Positions 1 to 5,772 of a DNA stretch of 12,607 nt are shown one piece after another. The stretch is from NCBI GenBank assembly GCA_035575035.1, contig DATLYH010000060.1:1-12607 (forward strand). The letters are read 5' to 3'. The position numbers and the translations under genes were made by a program. The DNA is from DATLYH01 sp035575035 (GTDB taxonomy: Bacteria > Planctomycetota > Planctomycetia > Gemmatales > Gemmataceae). Every line of letters begins with the position of its first letter. Position 1 is the first letter of the stretch. The notes under the pieces are model-generated. The model saw only the letters and a program-made list of their open reading frames with translations. It had not been told where the DNA came from and did not search any database.

Positions 1-567
1 GGCGGGCCGAGCGTCAAGCCGCCGCAACCGGCAGGGTTGTGGGAGGCGGTCGGCTACACGGCCAGCAACACCGCCCGCTTCACGGCGGACACCGGCCGGG
101 ACAAAGTCCATCGCCGCAGCCTGTACACCTTCTGGAAGCGGACCGCCCCGCCGCCGCAGATGACCGCCTTCGACGCGCCGTCGCGCGAGGCTTGCACGGC
201 CCGGCGCGAGCGCACCAACACGCCGTTGCAGGCGCTGCTGCTGATGAACGAGACGCAGTACGTCGAAGCGTCCCGCGCGTTGGCTGAGCGGGCCATGCGG
301 GAAGGCGGTAGGGGGCTGGAGGACCGCCTGGCTTACCTGTTCCGCCTGGCGGTCGCGCGCCGTCCCGATGCCGTCGAGCTGGCCGAGTTGGCTGCGGCGT
401 ACCGAGACCACCTGGCGACCTACACGCGGGACGTGGAGGCGGCGAAGAAGCTGATCGCCCTCGGCGAGTCGAAGCCCGACCCGTCGCTGGATCCGAGCGA
501 GTTGGCCGCGTGGACCATGGTGGCGAACCTGGTACTGAACCTCGATGAGGTGATCAATAAAGGATAG
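1..567 (+). CDS. DUF1553 domain protein (PSD1 family), C-terminal part
   Basis: The frame is open from base 1 and ends at TAG 565-567, giving 188 residues of a protein whose N-terminus lies outside the window. The visible start (GGPSVKPPQPAGLWEAVGYT), the block RRSLYTFWKRTAPPPQMTAFD, then ARRERTNTPLQALLLMNE and the ending AAWTMVANLVLNLDEVINKG are the hallmark C-terminal segments of DUF1553. These large planctomycetal proteins usually carry N-terminal DUF1549 and often cytochrome-c-like domains. Their biochemical role is not established; they are generally thought to be exported or envelope-associated. The usual partner, a DUF1501 protein, follows at 1605, but about 1 kb of other genes intervenes. 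The reading frame is intact. Family assignment is confident; function is unknown. Confidence 0.93.
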   Translation, partial: GGPSVKPPQPAGLWEAVGYTASNTARFTADTGRDKVHRRSLYTFWKRTAPPPQMTAFDAPSREACTARRERTNTPLQALLLMNETQYVEASRALAERAMREGGRGLEDRLAYLFRLAVARRPDAVELAELAAAYRDHLATYTRDVEAAKKLIALGESKPDPSLDPSELAAWTMVANLVLNLDEVINKG

Positions 568-571
568 GCAG

Positions 572-794
572 ATGCCTAGCATTGCTTCCACAAACCGTGA
601 CATAATTGCTCCCTGGCGACGGGTGGGGCCGAAGTTGGATCGAGTTCGACAGCGGGAGCTGCGCAACTTCACCTAGTGAGGAGAACCTTGCCGCCATCGA
701 CGCCTTGCTGCAAATCGCCTGTGAGCGAGCGATTCCTCGGACCACCAGCGGTCTTGTGGAGCTTCAGCGCGCTTGTTGGCCAGGGGTAGAATGA
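572..794 (+). pseudogene. Small conserved-looking protein gene, interrupted by an apparent 1-base frameshift
   Basis: ATG 572 lies 4 bases after the DUF1553 stop and has a good ribosome site, AAAGGA (559-564), 7 bases upstream. Its frame reads MPSIASTNRDIIAPWRRVGP, then KLDRVRQRELRNFT, and stops at TAG 674-676. The +1 frame continues at once as SEENLAAIDALLQIACERA, then IPRTTSGLVELQRACWPGVE, to TGA 792-794. Ignoring one base near 674 joins them into a 73-residue protein in which both halves look coding. From memory, small planctomycetal proteins with a W-R-x-V/A-G-P start and an SGLVE-Q/L-Q ending resemble this, but I could not search. The function is unknown. It could be a decayed gene, a sequencing error or a +1 recoding site at ACC TAG. 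The two-halves reading is well supported; the choice between causes is open. Confidence 0.5.
763..792 (+). promoter_or_regulatory. Weak candidate promoter for the toxin-antitoxin pair
   Basis: TAGAAT at 787-792 matches five of six bases of the sigma-70 -10 consensus. TTCAGC at 763-768, 18 bases upstream, matches only three of six of the -35. It would start transcription about 34 bases before the antitoxin ATG. It overlaps the end of the broken small gene. It is a weak match in GC-rich DNA, so this is only a candidate. Confidence 0.22.
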
Positions 795-823
795 CTCCAG
801 ACGGTTATCCCCAGTGACTGGAG
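795..823 (+). promoter_or_regulatory. Inverted repeat overlapping the antitoxin ribosome site
   Basis: CTCCAG at 795-800 is repeated inverted as CTGGAG at 818-823, with 17 bases between. The right arm overlaps the ribosome-binding sequence GGAGG (820-824) of the antitoxin gene. Toxin-antitoxin operons usually repress themselves through such dyads, or the stem could limit translation. Six-base arms can arise by chance, so the role is inferred from position. Confidence 0.3.
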
Positions 824-832
824 GAAAATACT

Positions 833-1117
833 ATGACACTTACCCTAAACCTACCCCGAGAACTGGAACAACGGCTGCTCCAGGAGGCCCAGCGACGGGG
901 AGTTGCCGTGGAGCAGTGCGCCTTGCAGTTGCTCGAACACCAGCTCGCGCCAAGGGACCGCTGTGCCGAAGCAGTCGCCTTGATTCAGTCCTGGATCGAC
1001 GCAGATGATGTGGAAGAGCAAAAGGAGACAGGAGACTTCTTGATCCAGGCCCTCGATGAAGATAGGCCGTCGGAACGAAAGCTCTTCCCAGCTGAGCTGA
1101 AAGGTGTGACCTGGTGA
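833..1117 (+). CDS. Putative antitoxin of a PIN-toxin pair
   Basis: This encodes 94 residues. The start is ATG 833, with GGAGG (820-824) 8 bases upstream. The N-terminus TLTLNLPRELEQRLLQEAQR has the strand-then-helix look of a ribbon-helix-helix or other small DNA-binding antitoxin. The acidic middle (SWIDADDVEEQKETGDFL) and the tail (LDEDRPSERKLFPAELKG) would be the part that wraps the toxin. The stop TGA overlaps the toxin's GTG in a GTGA junction, so the two genes are probably translationally coupled. By analogy with VapBC-type systems it should bind and neutralise the PIN ribonuclease and repress its own operon. No DNA-binding fold can be proven here; the antitoxin role rests mostly on pairing with a PIN gene. 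Confidence 0.72.
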   Translation: MTLTLNLPRELEQRLLQEAQRRGVAVEQCALQLLEHQLAPRDRCAEAVALIQSWIDADDVEEQKETGDFLIQALDEDRPSERKLFPAELKGVTW

Positions 1118-1566
1118 GTTCCGTCGTACTCCTGGACGCGGGGCCGCTGGGGTTGGTGACAAACCCCAGGCGGTCTGCGAAGAATGCCGCCTGCGCCAAA
1201 TGGCTCCAGTCGCTTCTCGCCGCCCGCGTGCGGGTCATCGTGCCGGAGATCGCCGACTATGAGGTTCGCCGAGAACCGTTGCGAGCGAAAAAAACCAAGG
1301 GGATTGGCAAGCTGGATGCGCTGATCGGCGTACTGGAGTACTTGCCCATCACCACACCGGCCATGCGACGGGCCGCCCTGTTCTGGGCTCAAGCTCGCCA
1401 ACAGGGAAAGCCAACGGCGGCGGATAAGGCGTTGGACGCCGACATGATTCTGGTCGCGCAAGCTGTCACGCTGGGTGAGCCGGGCGTGGTGATTGCGACG
1501 ACCAACGTGGGACATCTTTCTCTGTTCGCCCCTGCCGAGTTGTGGCACAACATTAAAAGCTCGTGA
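1114..1566 (+). CDS. PIN-domain toxin (VapC-like ribonuclease)
   Basis: This encodes 150 residues. The start is GTG 1114, overlapping the antitoxin stop, with AAGGTG just upstream. The PIN fold is indicated by the first strand ending in Asp8 (VVLLDAGPLGLVTNP), a second acidic cluster at Glu45/Asp48/Glu50 (PEIADYEVRRE), a third at Asp104/Asp108/Asp110 (DKALDADMILVAQA) and the late strand VVIATTNVGHL. In that strand Asn131 stands where many PIN proteins have Asp. PIN toxins are Mg-dependent endoribonucleases that cleave tRNA, rRNA or mRNA; the target here cannot be read from sequence. The length is slightly above the usual 130-140 residues. The stop at 1564-1566 lies 38 bases before the DUF1501 start, so the pair may be co-transcribed with it. 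Confidence 0.82.
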   Translation: MSSVVLLDAGPLGLVTNPRRSAKNAACAKWLQSLLAARVRVIVPEIADYEVRREPLRAKKTKGIGKLDALIGVLEYLPITTPAMRRAALFWAQARQQGKPTAADKALDADMILVAQAVTLGEPGVVIATTNVGHLSLFAPAELWHNIKSS

Positions 1567-1604
1567 AGGCACCGGGCTTATCCAGGTGTTGGAGTCTTGC
1601 AATC

Positions 1605-3059
1605 ATGCACCCCATTGATGAACACCTTCAGCTGATGACCCGCCGTCATTTCTTCGCTCGGGGCGCTCTTGGCCTGGGGATGGCGGCCCTGGCCTCGCTC
1701 CTGCCCGAGCGGCTGCTCGCCGCCGCGCCGGCGACCGGCGGCCTGCCCGGGCTGCCGCACTTCCCGCCCAAGGCGAAACGGGCCATCTACCTGTTCATGA
1801 ACGGCGGCCCGTCACAGATGGACCTGTGGGACTACAAGCCCAAGATGGCGGAACTGTTCGATAAGGACCTGCCCGGCTCGGTCCGCATGGGACAGCGCCT
1901 CACCACCATGACCAGCGGCCAGGCCCGCTTCCCTATCGCCCCCTCGAAATACCAGTTTACCCGGCACGGCAAGGCGGGCATCTGGGTCAGCGAGTTGCTT
2001 CCCTGGACCGCCAAGGTCGTGGACGACCTTTGTGTTATCAAGACCGTCCATACCGAAGCGATCAACCACGACCCGGCTGTGACCTACATCTGCACCGGCC
2101 ATCAGTTGCCCGGCCGGCCCAGCCTCGGCGCCTGGCTCAGCTACGGCCTGGGCACCGCCAACCACAACCTGCCTGCCTTCGTGGTCATGACCGCTTCCTG
2201 GACCGGCCGCAAGGAGGCCCAGGCGCTTTACAACCGGCTGTGGGGCTCGGGCTTCTTGCCCAGCAAACATCAGGGGGTGGCCTTGCGCTCCCACGGCGAT
2301 CCAGTACTGTTCCTCTCCAATCCGGACGGGGTCGATGCCGCCACGCGCCGCCGGATGCTCGATTCGCTGGCCCGGCTGAACCAGAAGCATCTGGCCGAGA
2401 TCGGCGATCCCGAAACCCAGGCCCGTATTGCGCAGTACGAGATGGCCTTCCGCATGCAGACCAGCGTCCCCGAGTTGACCGACATCTCGAAGGAGCCCAA
2501 GCACGTCCTCGACCTGTACGGTCCGGACGTACACAAGCCCGGCACCTTCGCCGCCAGCTGCCTGCTGGCTCGCCGCCTGGTCGAACGTGATGTCCGCTTC
2601 GTGCAGATCTTCCACCGCGGCTGGGACCAGCACTTCAACCTGCCGATCGACCTGCCCAACCAGTGCCGCGACGTGGACCAACCCTGTTATGCCCTACTCA
2701 CCGACCTGAAGCAGCGCGGCCTGCTCGACGATACCCTGGTCGTCTGGGGCGGCGAGTTCGGCCGAACGATCTACTGCCAGGGGAAGTTGACGCGCGAGAA
2801 CTATGGCCGGGACCACCACCCGCGCTGCTTCACGGTCTGGATGGCCGGCGGCGGTATCCGTCCGGGTATCGTCCACGGCGAGACTGACGACTTCAGCTAC
2901 AACATCATCCGCGACCCGATGCACATCCACGATCTGAACGCGACGATCCTGCACTGCCTAGGGATCGACCACAAGCGGCTGACCTTCAAGTTCCAGGGGC
3001 TAGACGTGCGGCTGACCGGTGTCGAGGACCACGGCCCGGTCAAGGACATCCTGGCGTAA
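1605..3059 (+). CDS. DUF1501 domain protein with Tat-like signal
   Basis: This encodes 484 residues. ATG 1605 is preferred, with GGAG (1591-1594) 10 bases upstream. An in-frame GTG at 1563 would add 14 unconserved-looking residues and overlap the toxin stop. The N-terminus has TRRHFFARGALGLGMAALAS, a twin-arginine-like export signal. Family blocks follow: KRAIYLFMNGGPSQMDLWDY, SELLPWTAKVVDDLCVIKT, EAINHDPAVTYICTGHQLPG, RPSLGAWLSYGLG, VVWGGEFGRT and DHHPRCFTVWMAGGGI. DUF1501 belongs to the alkaline-phosphatase/sulfatase-like fold. It is abundant in Planctomycetota and normally paired with DUF1553 proteins, with no settled substrate. The length and motifs look complete. The unusual point is the toxin-antitoxin pair between it and its DUF1553 partner. 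Confidence 0.93.
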   Translation: MHPIDEHLQLMTRRHFFARGALGLGMAALASLLPERLLAAAPATGGLPGLPHFPPKAKRAIYLFMNGGPSQMDLWDYKPKMAELFDKDLPGSVRMGQRLTTMTSGQARFPIAPSKYQFTRHGKAGIWVSELLPWTAKVVDDLCVIKTVHTEAINHDPAVTYICTGHQLPGRPSLGAWLSYGLGTANHNLPAFVVMTASWTGRKEAQALYNRLWGSGFLPSKHQGVALRSHGDPVLFLSNPDGVDAATRRRMLDSLARLNQKHLAEIGDPETQARIAQYEMAFRMQTSVPELTDISKEPKHVLDLYGPDVHKPGTFAASCLLARRLVERDVRFVQIFHRGWDQHFNLPIDLPNQCRDVDQPCYALLTDLKQRGLLDDTLVVWGGEFGRTIYCQGKLTRENYGRDHHPRCFTVWMAGGGIRPGIVHGETDDFSYNIIRDPMHIHDLNATILHCLGIDHKRLTFKFQGLDVRLTGVEDHGPVKDILA

Positions 3060-3195
3060 ATGGCCCCGCATGCGGGCTGGCATTACCCCTCCGCTCGCCT
3101 CGGCCGGGATACGCCATTCGTTGCACCTTGACGGTCTCTTTCCCTCAACCCGCAAGATCCTATCGCCAGGGGACCGATAAGTAACTCTGGAGAAG

Positions 3196-3221
3196 GGACC
3201 GCTGCCGGCGAAGGGCGGTCC
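3196..3221. other. GC-rich hairpin upstream of the lipoprotein gene
   Basis: GGACCGC (3196-3202) pairs perfectly with GCGGTCC (3215-3221) around a 12-base loop. It lies 137 bases after the DUF1501 stop and 26 bases before the lipoprotein start. There is no T tract after it on either strand, so it is not a standard intrinsic terminator. It could be a 5' leader structure of the lipoprotein mRNA. Confidence 0.3.
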
Positions 3222-3247
3222 GCAGCACACCCCTCACGGAGCGATTC

Positions 3248-3904
3248 ATGAGACGGCCAAGGAGATGGCCGATTCTGGGGACCGTCCTCCTCGGGATAAG
3301 CCTGGCCCTCGGGTGTCAGCGCAGCGTCCGCTCCTGGGATCCGGAGGCAGTGATGGTCGGTCCGCCCGCCGTGGTTGCCGACGCCGGGCCACCGCCGGCG
3401 GTCGCAGCCGCCGCGTCGCCCGCCGTCCCACCGCCGCCGGTCGCTGACGCTCCCGGCTCGCCACCGGTCGTGTCTCCCGCTGCCAATCTGTCAACCAAAC
3501 CGGCATCCCGGACAGCCGAACCAGATTCACAGCCCATACCTTACCGGTCGGTGGCCGGGAGACAGCCGGCGCGGAATGCCGAGGCTGTGGTTCCTGTCCC
3601 GCCCCCGGCAGCTCCTCCTTCCGACATGGCGGCGAAGGCGGGGCCTGGTCATGCCCCCGACTACACCTGGCTAATCGGGCAGCTCCAGTACGTTCATGTC
3701 CGCGACGTCTGGCGCATCCGCTACCTGGCCGCCGGCGAGGAGGACCGTTACGGCGGGACCATGACGCTCGTCGAAACCGGGCCGATGACCGCTTACCACA
3801 ACGGCCAGCTGGTGCGCGTGGAGGGGAACCTGGTGGACCCCGGCTCCCCCGAGCCCAGCCCGGCCTACCGCGTCCGATCCATCCAGCCGATCTCTCCGCC
3901 CTGA
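3248..3904 (+). CDS. Predicted lipoprotein with Pro/Ala-rich linker
   Basis: This encodes 218 residues. The start is ATG 3248, with GGAG (3238-3241) 6 bases upstream. An Arg-rich start (MRRPRRW) and a hydrophobic stretch lead to LALGC, with Cys23 as the probable lipidation site; Ala at -3 is slightly off the usual Leu. Residues about 35-130 are dominated by Pro, Ala and Val and are probably a disordered spacer. Residues 138-218 form a denser domain, beginning DYTWLIGQLQYVHVRDVWRI, rich in alternating hydrophobics and probably beta-rich; YHNGQLVRVEGNLVD suggests an OB-like barrel edge, but this is a guess. The whole would be a membrane-anchored envelope protein with its domain held away from the membrane. 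I do not recognise a named family. It stands alone, not tightly linked to either neighbour. Confidence 0.72.
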   Translation: MRRPRRWPILGTVLLGISLALGCQRSVRSWDPEAVMVGPPAVVADAGPPPAVAAAASPAVPPPPVADAPGSPPVVSPAANLSTKPASRTAEPDSQPIPYRSVAGRQPARNAEAVVPVPPPAAPPSDMAAKAGPGHAPDYTWLIGQLQYVHVRDVWRIRYLAAGEEDRYGGTMTLVETGPMTAYHNGQLVRVEGNLVDPGSPEPSPAYRVRSIQPISPP

Positions 3905-4218
3905 CGCGGCAGCGCGCCGGCCGGTTGGGTTAGTGCTATGCCTGAGATGCGGGGCAGACCCGGTGGGCAAGTCGCGGGAGCCGGCGGGCAAGGGAAATGG
4001 GGCGCCGGCGGATTTTCGGTGAAGCTGCTCAAGGAAGGCAGACGGGGTTGCCGAAAGATAAGGGCAGGCAGTCAACCAGCGCCCTTTCCAGCGGGGCCCG
4101 GATGCTGGTTGGCGTGAGCAACCTCGAAGGCGCAGGCCAGAAGGCCTCCGGCGGACGGAAGGCCTTGCCACTGCGGCCACGGCCTTGAGCCGACTTCTTT
4201 CCCCTAGGGAGGAAACCT
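3905..4218. other. 314-bp gap without a convincing gene
   Basis: The gap runs between the lipoprotein and the Cys-rich gene. An open frame at 3997-4188 would give 63 basic, low-complexity residues with no ribosome site or recognisable motif, and I do not call it. The only structure I see is the hairpin at 4141-4166. A promoter for the Cys-rich gene probably lies here, but I find no clear -35/-10 pair. Confidence 0.5.
4141..4166. promoter_or_regulatory. Hairpin in the leader of the Cys-rich gene
   Basis: AAGGCCTCCG (4141-4150) pairs with CGGAAGGCCTT (4156-4166), giving ten base pairs with one bulged base and a 5-base loop. It ends 52 bases before the GTG start of the Cys-rich gene. No T run follows, so it could be a leader structure, a Rho-type or T-less terminator, or a protein-binding dyad. 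Confidence 0.35.
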
Positions 4219-4866
4219 GTGAATGCTGCTTTTCTGCTGGTAACGACGGCCTGGCTGGCAGGCGCTGACGCGGCTCAGCCCGCGCCCCCTGCGGCCCACC
4301 CTCCGGCCCACGCCGCCCCCGTGGCTGGCCATTGTGGCGGCGGACCATGTTGTGACATCTGTTGTGATCCCTGTTGCGAGCGGGAAGGCTTTCTGCGGCG
4401 GCTGCTGAATCGCTGCCGCCGGAGTAACTGCTGTGACTGCTGCGATTGCTGCGCCCCCTGCTGCCCTCCGGCGCCTTGCTGCCCTCCGGCGTCTCGCTGC
4501 GCTCCCGCCCCGTGCTGCACCGGCGGCTGCGGCTCCTGCTGTGACATCTGCTGCGACCCCTGCTGCGAGCGGGAAGGGTTCCTGCGGCGGCTGCTGAACC
4601 GCTTCCGCAAGAGCGACTGCTGCGATTGCTGCCTCCCCTGCGGCACCAGCTGCGGCGTGGCTCACCCGGCTCACCACCCGAGCATGCCGCGGGCTGAGCC
4701 GATCCCGCCTCCCAAGGACGGCGCGCCGGGGAAGAAGCTGCCGGACGGCCCTCCAGGCGTCGAGAAGAAGGAAGTGCAGGCCATCCCCCAGCCGGTGACG
4801 GCCCCGGCCCTGGAAGTCGCTCCCCGCAGCGCCCCGGCGGGTACGGAAGCCCCGACCCCCTTCTGA
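4219..4866 (+). CDS. Secreted Cys-Cys-rich protein with internal duplication
   Basis: This encodes 215 residues. The start is GTG 4219, with a strong site AGGGAGG (4206-4212) 6 bases upstream. The N-terminus MNAAFLLVTTAWLAGADAAQ is a probable Sec signal peptide. A short Ala/Pro/His region is followed by two copies of a 32-residue unit (residues 44-75 and 107-138). Each begins CCDICCDPCCEREGFLRRLL and ends in a CCDCC cluster, with a Cys/Pro linker between them. I count 34 cysteines, mostly as CC pairs spaced two residues apart. The tail (about 145-215) is Pro-rich, with charged stretches and no Cys. Such density suggests metal binding, heavy disulfide cross-linking or a structural envelope role. 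These are inferences; I recognise no named family. The strong ribosome site and the duplication argue that it is a real gene. Confidence 0.82.
   Translation: MNAAFLLVTTAWLAGADAAQPAPPAAHPPAHAAPVAGHCGGGPCCDICCDPCCEREGFLRRLLNRCRRSNCCDCCDCCAPCCPPAPCCPPASRCAPAPCCTGGCGSCCDICCDPCCEREGFLRRLLNRFRKSDCCDCCLPCGTSCGVAHPAHHPSMPRAEPIPPPKDGAPGKKLPDGPPGVEKKEVQAIPQPVTAPALEVAPRSAPAGTEAPTPF
4348..4443 (+). repeat. Cys-rich direct repeat, copy 1
   Basis: This is the first 96-base copy of the internal duplication, coding CCDICCDPCC, then EREGFLRRLLNR, then CRRSNCCDCC. It uses several TGT cysteine codons where copy 2 uses TGC, and differs at a few residues (CRRSN against FRKSD). The copies have therefore diverged while the cysteines were kept. 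Confidence 0.9.
4537..4632 (+). repeat. Cys-rich direct repeat, copy 2
   Basis: This is the second 96-base copy, starting 189 bases after copy 1 in the same frame. It codes the same CC-x2-CC-x2-CC pattern, the EREGFLRRLLNR linker and the closing CCDCC. Nearly all its cysteines are TGC, matching the GC-rich codon use of the genome. Confidence 0.9.
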
Positions 4867-4974
4867 AAACAGCCGGGCGATTGAATCTCGGCGAGCGCGG
4901 TTCAGGTCGGCTGGGAGAGTGGGCCCACCGGAACATCTTCTCCCCAAACCGATTCGCCTCGCCGGTGCCATCCG

Positions 4975-5019
4975 GCCCTGCGGTGCCGCCCACCACCGCA
5001 GGGCTCGCCCTTTCAGGGC
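4975..5019. terminator. Tandem GC-rich hairpins between converging genes
   Basis: GCCCTGCGGTG (4975-4985) pairs perfectly over 11 bases with CACCGCAGGGC (4994-5004) around an 8-base loop. A second small stem, GCCCT/AGGGC (5007-5019), follows. The site lies between the stop of the Cys-rich gene and the stop of the minus-strand lipoate-family gene, where a shared two-way terminator is expected. There is no U tract, so termination is inferred from position and stem strength. Confidence 0.5.
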
Positions 5020-5037
5020 CCATCAATCGCCTTCCCC

Positions 5038-5772
5038 TCAGCGCTTGCGGTTCCAGGCATCCTGGCCGTATTTGCCGACTGCCAACTCCTCGATGCGCCG
5101 CTGCTCGTCCGGCCCCCAGTTTGATGCCACCAAGTCCCAGCCGGTTTCTCGAGCGAACTGCCGGAGCACCGCGGCCTCGGTTTCCTCAACGGTGAGGGTA
5201 CGGCCGGTCAGCTCCCGGATGCCCGGCAAGCTCGGCGTGTACGGACTGCCGGCCAGCAGGATGGCACCGTGCTGCATCAGGGCGCCGCTCCGACGGCGCT
5301 GGGCGCTGCCGACCACCTTGCCAACACCGACAATCAGGTCGCCGGCTGTCCAGTGATGGAAGCAGAGCAGGCCGCTGAAGCGCGGCGATTGAGGAGAAGG
5401 AAGGTGCAGCCGGGCCGGGACGCCCAGCTCGGCCAGGGCCTCGGCGATGATAAGGTGCATGCGTCGGGCCCACGGCTCTTTGCCGTGCCAGGGGGCGCCA
5501 GCCGGCAGCGCCAGGGCATAGGTCAACTCATGATGATGCACCAAAGCGTCGCCGCCGGAAGGACGGCGCACGAAAGGCAGTTCGGCCAGTCGCGCGTCAG
5601 TGTGGCGCAGCCGCTCCGGCTGGAAGTAGCCGAGGCTGAGCGTCGCCTCCGACCAGCCGTATAGCCGCAGTGAGGCCGTGCCCGCCGCCGCCGATTCCAG
5701 CAGCACCTCGTCGGCGGCCATGTTGTGCGGGCCGTCTGCGACAGCATAGGACAGCAACCGACAGGTAGGCAT
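5038..5772 (-). CDS. Lipoate/octanoate transferase family protein (LipM/LplA-like)
   Basis: This encodes 244 residues. ATG 5772 directly abuts the gcvPB stop (TAAATG), so translation is probably coupled. The biotin/lipoate A/B ligase fold shows in MAADEVLLE, SLGYFQPERL, RRPSGGDALVHHHELTYALA (residues 69-88) and VGKVVGSAQRRRSGALMQHG, with the conserved Lys152. Cys137 (LLCFHHWTAGDL) sits where LipM octanoyltransferases have their catalytic Cys, and the short C-terminus lacks the accessory domain of E. coli LplA. The likely job is moving octanoyl (LipM) or lipoyl to Lys62 of GcvH, encoded in the same operon. The usual GGGA is GGDA here (Asp75), in the substrate-binding loop. Whether it transfers from carrier protein or uses ATP and free lipoate is unresolved. 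Confidence 0.86.
   Translation of the reverse strand: MPTCRLLSYAVADGPHNMAADEVLLESAAAGTASLRLYGWSEATLSLGYFQPERLRHTDARLAELPFVRRPSGGDALVHHHELTYALALPAGAPWHGKEPWARRMHLIIAEALAELGVPARLHLPSPQSPRFSGLLCFHHWTAGDLIVGVGKVVGSAQRRRSGALMQHGAILLAGSPYTPSLPGIRELTGRTLTVEETEAAVLRQFARETGWDLVASNWGPDEQRRIEELAVGKYGQDAWNRKR

Noticed and set aside
565..578. Short dyad TAGGCA-GA-TGCCTA at the DUF1553 stop
   Set aside because: The two-base loop is too tight for a useful RNA hairpin, and the site overlaps the next gene's start, so it is more likely chance.
1812..2681. Minus-strand frame of 289 residues opposite DUF1501
   Set aside because: The plus strand carries clear DUF1501 motifs throughout; the antisense frame has none.
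3128..3158. TTGACG / CAAGAT promoter for the lipoprotein gene
   Set aside because: The -35 is good, but the -10 matches only three of six bases and the spacer is 19; too weak to list.
3997..4188. 63-residue plus-strand frame in the gap before the Cys-rich gene
   Set aside because: It has no ribosome site and a basic low-complexity composition, and it runs through the hairpin at 4141-4166.
4204..4971. Minus-strand frame of 255 residues opposite the Cys-rich gene
   Set aside because: Its Ala/Gly/Arg repeats simply mirror the TGC-rich repeats of the plus-strand gene, which has a signal peptide and a strong ribosome site.
3671..5026. Long minus-strand open frame (451 residues) across the lipoprotein and Cys-rich genes
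   Set aside because: It is Ser/Arg/Gly low-complexity sequence, spans two well-supported plus-strand genes and a hairpin region, and has no family motif. Stop-free antisense frames are common in GC-rich DNA.
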